Shown here in pieces: positions 1-8,114 of a stretch of 25,552 nt of DNA (positions are counted from its first letter, which is position 1; every line of letters begins with the position of its first letter). The stretch is from positions 1-25,552 of the forward strand of contig JAJYZY010000018.1 of NCBI GenBank assembly GCA_021799715.1. The letters are read 5' to 3'. Source of the stretch: Planctomycetota bacterium. Its GTDB lineage: Bacteria > Planctomycetota > Phycisphaerae > WQYP01. A program made the translations under genes and the position numbers. Under the pieces are notes generated by a model. That model saw nothing but the letters and a program-made list of their open reading frames with translations. It was not told where the DNA came from and ran no database searches.

Positions 1-1
1 C

Positions 2-493
2 CTCTGGCAGCCACGCGCGGTGGAAGCCAATGTAAGCCTGGAGGAATTTTACACGGTGGCGGATCAGTTGCATGCGCTTGGCGTTATTGGCCGCTTTTCA
101 ACGTTTCTTGAACATGTGAAACCCTTGCCAACCGGTGAAAAGGTGACGCAGTACAATGCTCTTTTTCACTGGGCGGTGCCCACCGGAAGGGAAGTCGATG
201 CGGGGCGACAGGTGGGGCGCTTTCACATCATGACCCATGCCTATTGGCGCGAAGGCGGGCCTGAATTTGGCAATGTCAATATCATGGGTGTGGCACATGG
301 AAAAGATAAGAATTTGCTCCTGGCCCATAAGGCGGCGATGGATGCCCACCTGGCGGCGGTTGGAATTCCAGTCTCTTATACCAATGTATTTTGGGGCGGC
401 CGCAGCGAAATAAAACCCAGCGAGATTGTCCCTCAGGCCTACCGTGACTGGTGCGGGGAACAGGGCATCGATCCGGAATCAATGCGGCTATAA
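2..493 (+). CDS. Siroheme decarboxylase-like (Lrp/AsnC-type) protein, 5' end cut by window
   Basis: The frame is open to the left window edge, so this is the C-terminal part of a longer protein; a GTG at 20 is only an internal candidate start. The visible part has the layout of the second domain of AhbA/AhbB siroheme decarboxylases: a GVIGRF segment, then NALFHWAVP, then MTHAYWR, where family members carry a conserved His near a V-S-H-C-Y-type motif, and an NIMGVAHG strand. These enzymes remove acetate side chains from siroheme in the alternative haem pathway, or make haem d1 precursors. The Lrp/AsnC DNA-binding half would lie outside the window. An Lrp-type regulator of other function is the main alternative. 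A CbiX-type chelatase, which could make siroheme or cobalt-precorrin precursors, sits about 23 kb downstream. Confidence 0.6.
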   Translation, partial: LWQPRAVEANVSLEEFYTVADQLHALGVIGRFSTFLEHVKPLPTGEKVTQYNALFHWAVPTGREVDAGRQVGRFHIMTHAYWREGGPEFGNVNIMGVAHGKDKNLLLAHKAAMDAHLAAVGIPVSYTNVFWGGRSEIKPSEIVPQAYRDWCGEQGIDPESMRL

Positions 494-625
494 CCGCCTG
501 GGCTCAAAATCGGAACGGTACCAATGCTTATGCCGCGCCAATGAGCTGTCAGTGCATTCGCATGGCCGTGCCGGTCCCCGCGGCGAGCGCCTCAATAAAT
601 GCGTAAAGCCGATCATCCGCACGAT

Positions 626-1945
626 CTAAACGCGTATATGGCCGTTACCGGTAACAATATATTTATACGTACATAAATCCGCTGCGCCCATGGGGCCGCG
701 CGCGTGGAGTTTGTCCGTGCTGATGCCGATTTCCGCCCCCAGGCCATATTCAAAGCCGTCCGCCCAGCGCGTGGATGCGTTGACCATGACGCTGGCGGAG
801 TCCACATTTTGGATAAATTTATTGGCAGCGCCAATATCACTGGTGATAATGGCATCGGTATGTTGCGAACCATATTGTGTGATGTGGTCAATGGCTTCGT
901 CAATTGAATTTACCTGTTTGATGGCCACAATTAAATCCAGAAACTCCGCCCCCCAGTCCGATTCAACGGCTAATTTGGCGGTTTGCAACAGCCCCTGACT
1001 GCGCGCATCAGCCCGCATTTCCACTTTGGCTTCACGAAATTTCGCCGCCAGGCGCGGCAACACCCGCGCTGAAATATCTTTATGCACAAGAATACACTCC
1101 GCGGTGTTACACACCGCGCAGCCGTCTACTTTGGCGCTGTGCGCCACACTGACGGCCATATCCGCATCGGCATATTTATCAATATAAATGTGGCATACGC
1201 CCTTGTAGTGCTTGATAACCGGTATGGTGGCCTGTTGCACCACCGCGCGAATCAGCGATTCGCCGCCGCGCGGAATCGCCAAATCCACCAGTCCTTCGGC
1301 TGTGACCAGCACACCGACCGCCGCGCGATCCGTTGTCGCAATGAGTTGCACCGCATTGGGATCCACCTGGGAATTTATCAGGGATTCCCGGATGATCCGG
1401 GCAATGGCCTGATTGCTGCGGATGGATTCCTTGCCGCCCCGCAAAATGCAGGCATTGCCGCTTTTCAGGCAAAGCGCTGCGGCATCGCTGGTGACATTGG
1501 GACGACTCTCGTAAATAATCGCTATGACACCAATGGGAACGCGGCGTTTCTCAATCCGCAATCCGTTGGGGCGGTCATACGCTTCAAGGGTTTGTCCCAC
1601 CGGATCGATCTGACCCGCTATTTCACGCACACTTGCGGCCATGGACTCAAGTTTTTTTTCCGTTAACGTAAGCCGCGATATCATCGGCAGCGCCAGATTC
1701 TCATTTTTGGCCTCGCGAACATCGGCGGCATTGGCCTCCAGTAATTCAGCCTTACGCTCAATAATGCCATCGGCGATCCGCAACAGGGCGGCATTGCGGA
1801 CATTGCCGCTTAACGCGGCCAATTGCCGCGCGGCCTGACGGGCCTGCCCGGCCATGTGCAGAATTTCCCTGGTGACATCGGCTAGATCAGCAGCTCCAGC
1901 CGCGGCCGCGTCAGGTTGATTATCTGTGAGCGTTGTACTTTGCAT
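626..1945 (-). CDS. proA: Gamma-glutamyl phosphate reductase (ProA)
   Basis: Second enzyme of proline synthesis: reduces gamma-glutamyl phosphate to glutamate-5-semialdehyde with NADPH in the cytoplasm. The 439-residue protein has the normal family length and collinear ProA motifs: IGVIAIIYESRPNVT near residue 138, a LKSGNACILRGGKE stretch near 160-173, the IPRGGESLI loop near 224, and AVCNTAE near 277-283 with the likely catalytic Cys279. The ATG at 1945 has a GGAG about five bases upstream on the minus strand. ProB is not in the window. It converges with the siroheme-decarboxylase-like gene, with about 130 bp between the stops. Confidence 0.96.
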   Translation of the reverse strand: MQSTTLTDNQPDAAAAGAADLADVTREILHMAGQARQAARQLAALSGNVRNAALLRIADGIIERKAELLEANAADVREAKNENLALPMISRLTLTEKKLESMAASVREIAGQIDPVGQTLEAYDRPNGLRIEKRRVPIGVIAIIYESRPNVTSDAAALCLKSGNACILRGGKESIRSNQAIARIIRESLINSQVDPNAVQLIATTDRAAVGVLVTAEGLVDLAIPRGGESLIRAVVQQATIPVIKHYKGVCHIYIDKYADADMAVSVAHSAKVDGCAVCNTAECILVHKDISARVLPRLAAKFREAKVEMRADARSQGLLQTAKLAVESDWGAEFLDLIVAIKQVNSIDEAIDHITQYGSQHTDAIITSDIGAANKFIQNVDSASVMVNASTRWADGFEYGLGAEIGISTDKLHARGPMGAADLCTYKYIVTGNGHIRV

Positions 1946-2107
1946 GGCAACTCCAATGGTACCTCAAGCGTATGGTATTCTAGCATATTATTTGCCCGCG
2001 GGCCTGCCGGGAGAGCGCAAATCCCGGCCGGTGCTCGGCCTATAAGGGGAAATCCGCTATGCTGTAAGGCGGCAGCCCGGTAGCGTCGTATTATATGGAA
2101 TGCAACA

Positions 2108-2719
2108 ATGAAGACACCAGCGAATTCAAATGCCCAGGATGGCCCGCTCTCGCAGGAACAAATGGCGCAAATTGGCGAGGCGCGGATGAATGCTTCACAA
2201 ATTCTGCGGGCCGCACAAATCGCCCATCGCGAATTTGTGGGTCTGGTTCTCATGGGCGTTCTCACGGCGATGTTTGCCTGTTACGGCGGCATCAGTATTT
2301 CCTCGCTGATTATGGGGCTTTGGATGATCGTCGGCGGCGTTATAGAGCATCTTGGCGAACAGCGCATCCGGCGGTTGGATCCCAATGTTTTCACCACGCT
2401 TAGCCGCAATCAGCTTTTTCTGGGGATCATGTTTGTGGTTATCAGCGGTTGGTGGATGCTGACCATTGCAATGGGGTCGGATAAAGATTTGGCCGCCACC
2501 AGTGGAACATTAAACAATCTTGGCATCGCCGCAAAACAAATGATGCCCATGGTGAAACTCCTGCTTTACGGTGCTTATGCGTCCGTGGGTGTTTTCGGCA
2601 TTGTCTGGCAGGGGTATCTGGCATGGTACTACAGTCGCCGCCAATGGCAGTTAATGCAATACATTCAGGAGACCCCGCAATGGATTATTGACATGCAGCA
2701 ATCGGGTATTTTAGGCTGA
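2108..2719 (+). CDS. Small multi-pass membrane protein of unknown function
   Basis: A 203-residue protein not recognised as a named family. A polar N-terminus of about 40 residues is followed by hydrophobic segments at roughly residues 43-60, 62-82, 102-125 and 148-172, so three or four membrane helices are expected. The C-terminus is polar and aromatic. The ATG has only a weak GGAA upstream. It diverges from proA across about 160 bp and its last nine bases overlap the 3' end of the convergent metallo-hydrolase gene. No catalytic motif is visible. Confidence 0.7.
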   Translation: MKTPANSNAQDGPLSQEQMAQIGEARMNASQILRAAQIAHREFVGLVLMGVLTAMFACYGGISISSLIMGLWMIVGGVIEHLGEQRIRRLDPNVFTTLSRNQLFLGIMFVVISGWWMLTIAMGSDKDLAATSGTLNNLGIAAKQMMPMVKLLLYGAYASVGVFGIVWQGYLAWYYSRRQWQLMQYIQETPQWIIDMQQSGILG

Positions 2720-3508
2720 CATTTGCCCCGGAATCTCCAGAATCATGCCGTCGTATGCCACGCGCACATTGGGCGGCAAACCGCGCTCTATTTCTTCATG
2801 GCCGGCGTCGTGCGAAAGATGCGTGAAATAGGCCCGTCGGGGTTTCAGATCGTCAATAATGGCCAGCGCCTGTGAAAACGACAGATGCGTCGGATGGGGG
2901 CGCGGGCGCAAGGCGTCGATAATCAACGTGTCCAGATTTTGCAGTAAAGCGCGGGAATCCGCCGGAATTTCCGCGCAGTCTGTGCAATATGCGAAGTCGC
3001 CGATCCGGAAGCCCATCACCGTGACGCGCCCGTGCGGCAATAAAACCGGCAGCCAGTTAATGCCGAAGATTTCCAGCGGCCCATTGATGGTTATCGGCTC
3101 CAATTCCGGACGATAAACGCCGGGTTGATTTTGCGGGGTAAAGGCATAGCTGAACGCCTGTTGAAGTGTGCGCATGGTGGCTTCGGCGGCATAAACCGGC
3201 AGCGGAGCGCCCAGAAGTGTATTATAACGCCGCACATCATCAAGTCCAAAGATATGATCCGCGTGGCCATGGGTGAAAACCACGGCGTCGATGATATCGA
3301 TTTTATTGGCCACGGCCTGAAGTCTCAACTCCGGCGTGGTATCCACCAGCACGGATTTGCCGCCGTACGAAACCAGAATGCTGCAACGCGTTCGCTGGTC
3401 GCGCTTATCCGTGCTGGAACACACTGGGCAGTGGCAGCCGATCATGGGAACCCCGGCCGAAGTCCCGGTGCCAAGTATCACAATCCGCAATGCAGGTGTT
3501 TTCTTCAT
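2711..3508 (-). CDS. PhnP-type metallo-beta-lactamase-fold phosphodiesterase
   Basis: A 265-residue MBL-fold hydrolase of the PhnP type. PhnP is a cyclic-phosphodiesterase that opens 1,2-cyclic phosphoribosyl compounds in phosphonate use; other members act on cyclic nucleotides or have no known substrate. The start reads LGTGTSAGVPMIGCHCPVC: Cys25, Cys27 and Cys30 match the structural-zinc cysteines seen in PhnP. The metal-binding motif HGHADH lies at residues 80-85, and FTHLSHD near the C-terminus supplies later metal ligands. No phn genes are nearby, so the substrate cannot be given. No clear Shine-Dalgarno precedes the ATG. The 3' end overlaps the neighbouring convergent gene by nine bases. 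Confidence 0.88.
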   Translation of the reverse strand: MKKTPALRIVILGTGTSAGVPMIGCHCPVCSSTDKRDQRTRCSILVSYGGKSVLVDTTPELRLQAVANKIDIIDAVVFTHGHADHIFGLDDVRRYNTLLGAPLPVYAAEATMRTLQQAFSYAFTPQNQPGVYRPELEPITINGPLEIFGINWLPVLLPHGRVTVMGFRIGDFAYCTDCAEIPADSRALLQNLDTLIIDALRPRPHPTHLSFSQALAIIDDLKPRRAYFTHLSHDAGHEEIERGLPPNVRVAYDGMILEIPGQMSA

Positions 3509-3637
3509 GAACGTAAATTAAGCGGCATCAATTTTTGAAGCAAGCTGGAAATTGTGCCGATAATTTTCACAACGCCACCGGAGTGGTCACGCAACCCGCC
3601 CCTTGCCGCGGGTAGCCACGCCGTTTTGCACGCAGTG

Positions 3638-3659
3638 CGGTCACGGCCTGATGTGACCG
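3638..3659. promoter_or_regulatory. Perfect 7-bp inverted repeat upstream of the receiver-like gene
   Basis: CGGTCAC (3638-3644) and GTGACCG (3653-3659) form a perfect inverted repeat with an 8-base spacer, about 30 bases before the start codon at 3690. It could be an operator for a dimeric regulator or a leader hairpin. No T-tract follows, so it is not a typical terminator. Confidence 0.35.
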
Positions 3660-3689
3660 TCGCCAAAGGAATCTTAAGGAGCTTGATTG

Positions 3690-4232
3690 ATGCCCCCAGT
3701 TCCCTTTGAAATTATGAGTTTTCTAATCATTGAGGAGGATGTCGGGCGTTTAATGGGCTTGGCGGAAGCCTTCACGGAATCGAGAATTTATAACAAACTC
3801 GTGGGACTTCCAACCGGAAAGGCCGCTTTGGATTATCTCGGAGCCGGGGCCCAAAATCCCAATAAAATCGCCGCGGATGTACTTATTTTCAGCGATGCCA
3901 TGCCCGACATTTCCTGGCGGGAACTGGTGCAGGCCGTCCAGGCCAAACCGGATTTAGAACAATTGCGTCTGGTACTGATGACAAATCAGTCCGTTAAAGA
4001 AATCATTACCGGAGACATGGGACGGGCGATCGACCTGGTTTTACCGCGCGAAATTCGCGCCAACGAGCTGTTGGCAAGCCTCCATAAAATTCCCGGCTCC
4101 TGGTGCAGTTTTGTGCGCCCCATAGCCCATCAATCAATCAAAGCTCAAAGCCGCACCCTTGACATCTCCGCACCGCCCCAGCCTCAGCCGACGACGTTGT
4201 GCAACGACGGTGTTGCCATTGCGGCCATGTGA
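3690..4232 (+). CDS. Receiver-domain-like protein lacking the phospho-Asp
   Basis: A 180-residue protein whose residues 10-132 look like a response-regulator receiver domain with no output domain recognised. The beta1 strand FLIIEED gives an acidic cluster (Glu15, Glu16, Asp17). The beta3 strand reads VLIFSDAMPD: the residue four before the conserved Pro, where CheY has its phospho-accepting Asp, is Ser68, with an Asp next to it. LVLMT (Thr98) fits beta4, but the usual Lys before the cis-Pro is absent (VLPRE). The remaining 45 residues are low-complexity. The ATG at 3690 was chosen because AAGGAG lies eight bases upstream. The last 49 bases overlap the convergent flavoprotein gene. It is likely an unphosphorylated pseudo-receiver; the assignment rests on pattern only. 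Confidence 0.65.
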   Translation: MPPVPFEIMSFLIIEEDVGRLMGLAEAFTESRIYNKLVGLPTGKAALDYLGAGAQNPNKIAADVLIFSDAMPDISWRELVQAVQAKPDLEQLRLVLMTNQSVKEIITGDMGRAIDLVLPREIRANELLASLHKIPGSWCSFVRPIAHQSIKAQSRTLDISAPPQPQPTTLCNDGVAIAAM

Positions 4233-5515
4233 ATCCCCGCGAGGTAGCCGGTGGAAAACGCCAACTGCAGGTTGTAGCCGCCGCTGGGGCCGGTCAGGTC
4301 CAGCACTTCGCCGGCCAGAAATAACTGGGGATTTATCCGTGATTGCATGGTGTCGGGGATTACTTCATCCAGCCGCACGCCGCCGGCGGTGACCATGGCT
4401 TCCTTAAATCCGCGTGTGGCATAAATGACAAAGGCCGTGGCTTTGAGCCGTTCGATAAGTTTTTGAATCTGCCGCGTTGTCAGGTTGGCACATGTCTGTC
4501 GCTGGTCGATATCGCTTAATTGGCAGAACATGTCCGCAAGCCGCTGCGGGATAATTTCCGACAGTTTGGATCTCACCAGTTTTTTACCCTCCGTGCCATG
4601 CCATTGTCGCAACATGCTTGCTAACTGCTCATGGCTGACATGGCGCACAAAATCGACGCGCAAAGTAATTTCGGGAAATTTTTCCAGCAGCTCGGCGACC
4701 ATTTCCGACATGTTCAAAACCGCCGGTCCTGATAAGCCAAAGTGCGTAAAGAGCATGTCATTGATGCTCGGTTCGGGCTTTCCCGTGGTCAGCCGGGGCA
4801 GCGGGCCGGGGGCCTCAATGCGTATGGCCACATCCGGTACGGCCAGTCCCTTAAGGTCGCCGATCCACGGTTCTTTGCATAGCAGCGGCACAATCGCGGG
4901 CCGTGGCGTGATAACCCGGTGCCCAAGGCTTCGCGCAAAACTGTATCCATCGCCCGTGGTGCCCATGCGTGTATAGCTTTGGCCGCCAACGGCAATCAGC
5001 AGAATGCGACAATAAAACACATCGCCACCGCCGACGGCAACGCCGAAACGCTTTGCGGCCAAATCCCATGTTACCGCAGTGGCGGCGCGGGGCGCATGGA
5101 CGGTCACGCCCAGTTCCGCCATCCGTTGCACCATGCAGTGCACCACGGAGCTGGCTTTATTGGAATCGGGATAAATTTTTCCGTCATGCTCTTCATGCGT
5201 CGCTACGCCCCGGCCGGCAAACCAATGCCGCAGGGCGGTGTTGTCCAGCGTTCGCAGCGCGGGCGTAAGAAATCGGCCATTGCGGCCGAATTGCCGGATG
5301 AGAAAATCAATATCGCCGGCATTGGTTAAATTGCAACGCCCGCCGCCGCACACAAGCACCTTGATTCCCGGTTGCGGATTTTTCTCCAGAACGGCAATCC
5401 GCGGCACGCTTTGCCCGCGGGCGATACATGCCTCGCCGCATGCAATGGCCGCCATCATGCCCGCGGCACCGGCACCGATAATCAAGATGTCATGGGAATT
5501 TAATTCATCAGCCAT
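4184..5515 (-). CDS. HI0933/BaiN-type FAD-dependent oxidoreductase
   Basis: A 443-residue flavoprotein of the HI0933/YhiN (BaiN-like, 'aminoacetone oxidase family') group. The dinucleotide-binding motif IIGAGAAGMMAA starts near residue 12. The family signature GGGRCNLTNAG follows near residue 57, and the C-terminal FLAGEVLDLTGPSGGYNLQ block is also characteristic. Members are cytosolic FAD enzymes with mostly unknown substrates. It is the third gene of a minus-strand run: its start lies 14 bases after the stop of the thioesterase gene, which suggests co-transcription. Its 3' end overlaps the receiver-like gene by 49 bases. Confidence 0.9.
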   Translation of the reverse strand: MADELNSHDILIIGAGAAGMMAAIACGEACIARGQSVPRIAVLEKNPQPGIKVLVCGGGRCNLTNAGDIDFLIRQFGRNGRFLTPALRTLDNTALRHWFAGRGVATHEEHDGKIYPDSNKASSVVHCMVQRMAELGVTVHAPRAATAVTWDLAAKRFGVAVGGGDVFYCRILLIAVGGQSYTRMGTTGDGYSFARSLGHRVITPRPAIVPLLCKEPWIGDLKGLAVPDVAIRIEAPGPLPRLTTGKPEPSINDMLFTHFGLSGPAVLNMSEMVAELLEKFPEITLRVDFVRHVSHEQLASMLRQWHGTEGKKLVRSKLSEIIPQRLADMFCQLSDIDQRQTCANLTTRQIQKLIERLKATAFVIYATRGFKEAMVTAGGVRLDEVIPDTMQSRINPQLFLAGEVLDLTGPSGGYNLQLAFSTGYLAGIHMAAMATPSLHNVVG

Positions 5516-5529
5516 CGGCGCGTATCCCG

Positions 5530-5961
5530 TTATTGCGGCACCGCGGGCGAACCCGGCGGTGATGCGTCGCGCGGGGCGGAGAGATCGTCCGGAATGGCCG
5601 TTGGCTCTCCTTTGCGATTAACGCACGCAATGGTGCTTTCCGCAGTGGTCAGCAACAGTCGGGACTGCCGATTGTACAATTCATATACATGGTCAATGCG
5701 GGCGCGGGTTTGACGCGCAATGCGCGTAACGAGTTCCAATTCATCATCATATCTAATCGGACGTTTGAATTGCACGCTGATTCGGGCGACGACAAAAATA
5801 AATCCCCGGTCTTCCAGATCGCGGTAGGTAACGCCGCATTGCCGCAATAGTTCCGTTCGGCCCATTTCAAAATAGGGCAGATAATTGGAATGGTGCAGAT
5901 ACCCCATCGGATCGCATTCCACGTAACGCACGCGGATAAAAATTGTGTTTTGCGGGTTCAT
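5530..5961 (-). CDS. YbgC/4-hydroxybenzoyl-CoA-type acyl-CoA thioesterase
   Basis: A 143-residue hot-dog-fold thioesterase that would hydrolyse acyl-CoA (or acyl-ACP) thioesters in the cytoplasm. The N-terminal motif RYVECDPMGYLHHSNYLPYF carries the conserved Asp17 and the HxNY-type segment of the family. The central QFKRPIRYDDELEL region is also typical. The last 20 residues are a low-complexity Pro/Ala/Ser tail. An AGGGA lies about seven bases upstream of the ATG. It is the middle gene of a three-gene minus-strand run, 33 bases after the glutaredoxin-like gene and 14 before the flavoprotein. Its acyl substrate cannot be read from sequence. Confidence 0.9.
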   Translation of the reverse strand: MNPQNTIFIRVRYVECDPMGYLHHSNYLPYFEMGRTELLRQCGVTYRDLEDRGFIFVVARISVQFKRPIRYDDELELVTRIARQTRARIDHVYELYNRQSRLLLTTAESTIACVNRKGEPTAIPDDLSAPRDASPPGSPAVPQ

Positions 5962-5994
5962 AATCGCTTCCCTGGTACCTTGCCCCTGGCGTGG

Positions 5995-6264
5995 TTATTC
6001 GATGCCCGCCAGGCGATTTCCGGGTTCATTATAAAACAGGCTTCCCAATTGTTTCGCATCCGGCAGCCCGCGAAACCGCTCCTTGCCATCCACCAGCACC
6101 ACGGGCACTTCCCCGCCATATTTTTCCAGCAGTTCCCCATTGCCGGTGATGTCAATTTTTTCAATCATTACCGGCACTGATTTGGGCAGTGATAGTTCAA
6201 TGGCCTTGCAGGTCGTGGCACAGGTTTGGCAATCAGGTTTGATGTAAATGGTTACGCGATGCAT
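5995..6264 (-). CDS. Glutaredoxin/thioredoxin-fold small protein
   Basis: An 89-residue thioredoxin-fold protein of the DUF836/glutaredoxin-like kind, expected to be a cytosolic thiol-disulfide exchanger. After a first beta strand (VTIYIKP) comes DCQTC, giving a Cys12-x-x-Cys15 redox motif. EVPVVLVDG near residue 52 supplies the cis-proline loop, and a GLPDAKQLGSLF helix ends the fold. A GGAG lies about eight bases before the ATG. It is the first gene of the run with the thioesterase and flavoprotein, so one promoter upstream of 6264 probably serves all three. Confidence 0.85.
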   Translation of the reverse strand: MHRVTIYIKPDCQTCATTCKAIELSLPKSVPVMIEKIDITGNGELLEKYGGEVPVVLVDGKERFRGLPDAKQLGSLFYNEPGNRLAGIE

Positions 6265-6474
6265 ATTTTCTACTCCGTTGTTTCACTCGGGCGGAACCCT
6301 GTTTCGGCCGCCGCCTGCGACCGCCGGAATACTATACTCGTTACCGTCATGGTTTGCATTTATTGCGTTGAATAAACAGTTGTTTGCCTTGACGATTCGG
6401 CTCACGGATGATAGCTTCACAGGAGTTAGGGACTCTGTATGTTGAGCCTCACAATGGACTGCAGGAGGTTATCC

Positions 6475-8022
6475 ATGTTCCCACGGGCGATTATCCGTAC
6501 ACGAAATATTAATATTGGATTGGCTTTTGCCGTGGCTTTTGGAGCCGCGGTTTGTGCGGCGGCACCGGCAACCATGCCGGCGGCCCCTGCGGCCACAGCT
6601 CCGGCGGCGGCCGCCACAACGGCCCCGTCAACCGCTCCGGCGACCACGGTACCCGTGCCGGTGGTGTCGGCACCGGCGGTGAAAAGCTCGAAAATCAGCA
6701 AGAAACGTACCCATGCAAAAATAAACGTCACAGCGTTTGTGGGCCAAATTAATGCCACACACGTCAATATCCGCAGCGGTCCCGGCCTGTCTTATTATGC
6801 CATTGGTCAACTCGCCCGGGGAGATTTGATCCAGGTTACCGGTGAACGCAATGGCTGGTACCGCTTCTCAGCTCCGGCCGGCGCGCGTTGCTATATTGCC
6901 CGGCAGTTTGTCAAACTCGGTGCCGACGGCACCACCGGCACTGTGACCGGAAGTTTTGTTAATGTGCGCGCTGCCAGTGCCTTAACGCCTAACAGCAATT
7001 ATGCCGTTGTCGATGTTCTCAACACCGGAGCAACCGTATCGGTTACCGGGCAAACACCGACCTATGATATCATTCGCGCACCAAAAGGAACTGGATTTTA
7101 TGTGTTGGCGCGGTTCGTGGCTCCGGCCCCGGCGGGCAGCACCTATGTAACACCGGAACTAAAAATGCCGCCCGGCTTTAAGGGACCGGGACTTCCAACG
7201 GCCTCAACCCCGGCTGCGGTCGCCTCCACATCGGCTACGACGGTGACTCCGGGTGCCGCTTCGTCCAACAATGCCGCGGCCACAGGATTGTCCGCGCCGG
7301 TACCGCCGGTAATCAGCACGACCGGTAGCGGCGCGGCTGTGGTACCGGTTCCGCCAACGACTACCGCCACGGTGGAACCCGCTCAAGCTTCCACCAATGC
7401 AACACCTGCGGCCACCGCGCCGACGGGAGCCAAGGTTGTCACCATGCCCACCGTGCCGGCACCGGAGGTGAAATTCAGCCCCGATGCGTTCCGCACCTAT
7501 CGCCAATTAAACCGGCAGATGCAGGCTCAATTTGACAAACCCATCATGCAACGCAATTTGCAACCGTTGCTGACCGACTTTGAGAATTTAATTCAACGGC
7601 CGAACATGCCGCACTCCGTTATTGATGGCAGCAACGCCCGGATTAAATTGCTCAAGAAACAGATAGCCATTCAGGAAATTGTGGCCGCATCACAAAAGCA
7701 AAAGCCGTTGACCGCGGTTTTAGCGCCCTATCAACAACAATGGGAACAATCCCAGAAAGAACTTGCCCGGGCTGAAGCCAAAGCGCCTTATATTGCGTAT
7801 GGCATTCTCAAAACCAGCACGGTTTTGAAAAATTATGCGCTGGTAGACCCCAACACGGGCCGGGTTGTGGCATATTTGGAGCCGAGTTCAAAAATCGACA
7901 TCTCCAAGCTCCTGGGATCATACATTGGCGTAAAAGGCGAAGTTGTCAGCAGCACGGGAGTGGTGGTGCACGTTATTAAAGTGACTGCCGCCACCATGTT
8001 CTCCGAGCCATCGGCGCATTAA
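6475..8022 (+). CDS. Secreted SH3b-domain envelope protein with Ala/Thr/Pro-rich linkers
   Basis: A 515-residue exported protein. The ATG at 6475 was chosen over the upstream start at 6439 because AGGAGG lies six bases before it and it begins a good signal peptide (Arg-rich start, hydrophobic core about residues 12-28). A low-complexity Ala/Pro/Thr stretch follows, then two SH3b-like units: one with VNIRSGPGLSYY (about residues 90-145) and a second, more divergent one with VNVRAAS (about 150-212). A second Ala/Thr/Pro linker separates these from a helical region rich in Gln and Lys (about 340-430) and a C-terminal beta-rich segment containing VKGEVVSSTGVVVHVIKV. Such proteins usually bind cell-wall or surface polymers. 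The precise role is unknown. Confidence 0.85.
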   Translation: MFPRAIIRTRNINIGLAFAVAFGAAVCAAAPATMPAAPAATAPAAAATTAPSTAPATTVPVPVVSAPAVKSSKISKKRTHAKINVTAFVGQINATHVNIRSGPGLSYYAIGQLARGDLIQVTGERNGWYRFSAPAGARCYIARQFVKLGADGTTGTVTGSFVNVRAASALTPNSNYAVVDVLNTGATVSVTGQTPTYDIIRAPKGTGFYVLARFVAPAPAGSTYVTPELKMPPGFKGPGLPTASTPAAVASTSATTVTPGAASSNNAAATGLSAPVPPVISTTGSGAAVVPVPPTTTATVEPAQASTNATPAATAPTGAKVVTMPTVPAPEVKFSPDAFRTYRQLNRQMQAQFDKPIMQRNLQPLLTDFENLIQRPNMPHSVIDGSNARIKLLKKQIAIQEIVAASQKQKPLTAVLAPYQQQWEQSQKELARAEAKAPYIAYGILKTSTVLKNYALVDPNTGRVVAYLEPSSKIDISKLLGSYIGVKGEVVSSTGVVVHVIKVTAATMFSEPSAH

Positions 8023-8037
8023 GCCGGTGGTGGTGGT

Positions 8038-8060
8038 GCCGCTGATTGGGCATCAGCGGC
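8038..8060. other. Intergenic hairpin after the SH3b gene
   Basis: GCCGCTGA (8038-8045) and TCAGCGGC (8053-8060) form a perfect 8-bp stem with a 7-base loop, 16 bases after the SH3b stop codon. No T-run follows, so it may be an mRNA 3'-end stabiliser or a weak terminator rather than a classical intrinsic terminator. Confidence 0.4.
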
Positions 8061-8114
8061 GCGATCGGAGATGGGCTTTAAGTTTGGCGGTACAGGAAAA
8101 GGTGGCACGAGATC

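Noticed and set aside
1082..1666. Open frame of 194 residues on the plus strand inside proA
   Set aside because: It lies opposite a clear proA, has a His/Arg-rich shadow composition and no ribosome binding site.
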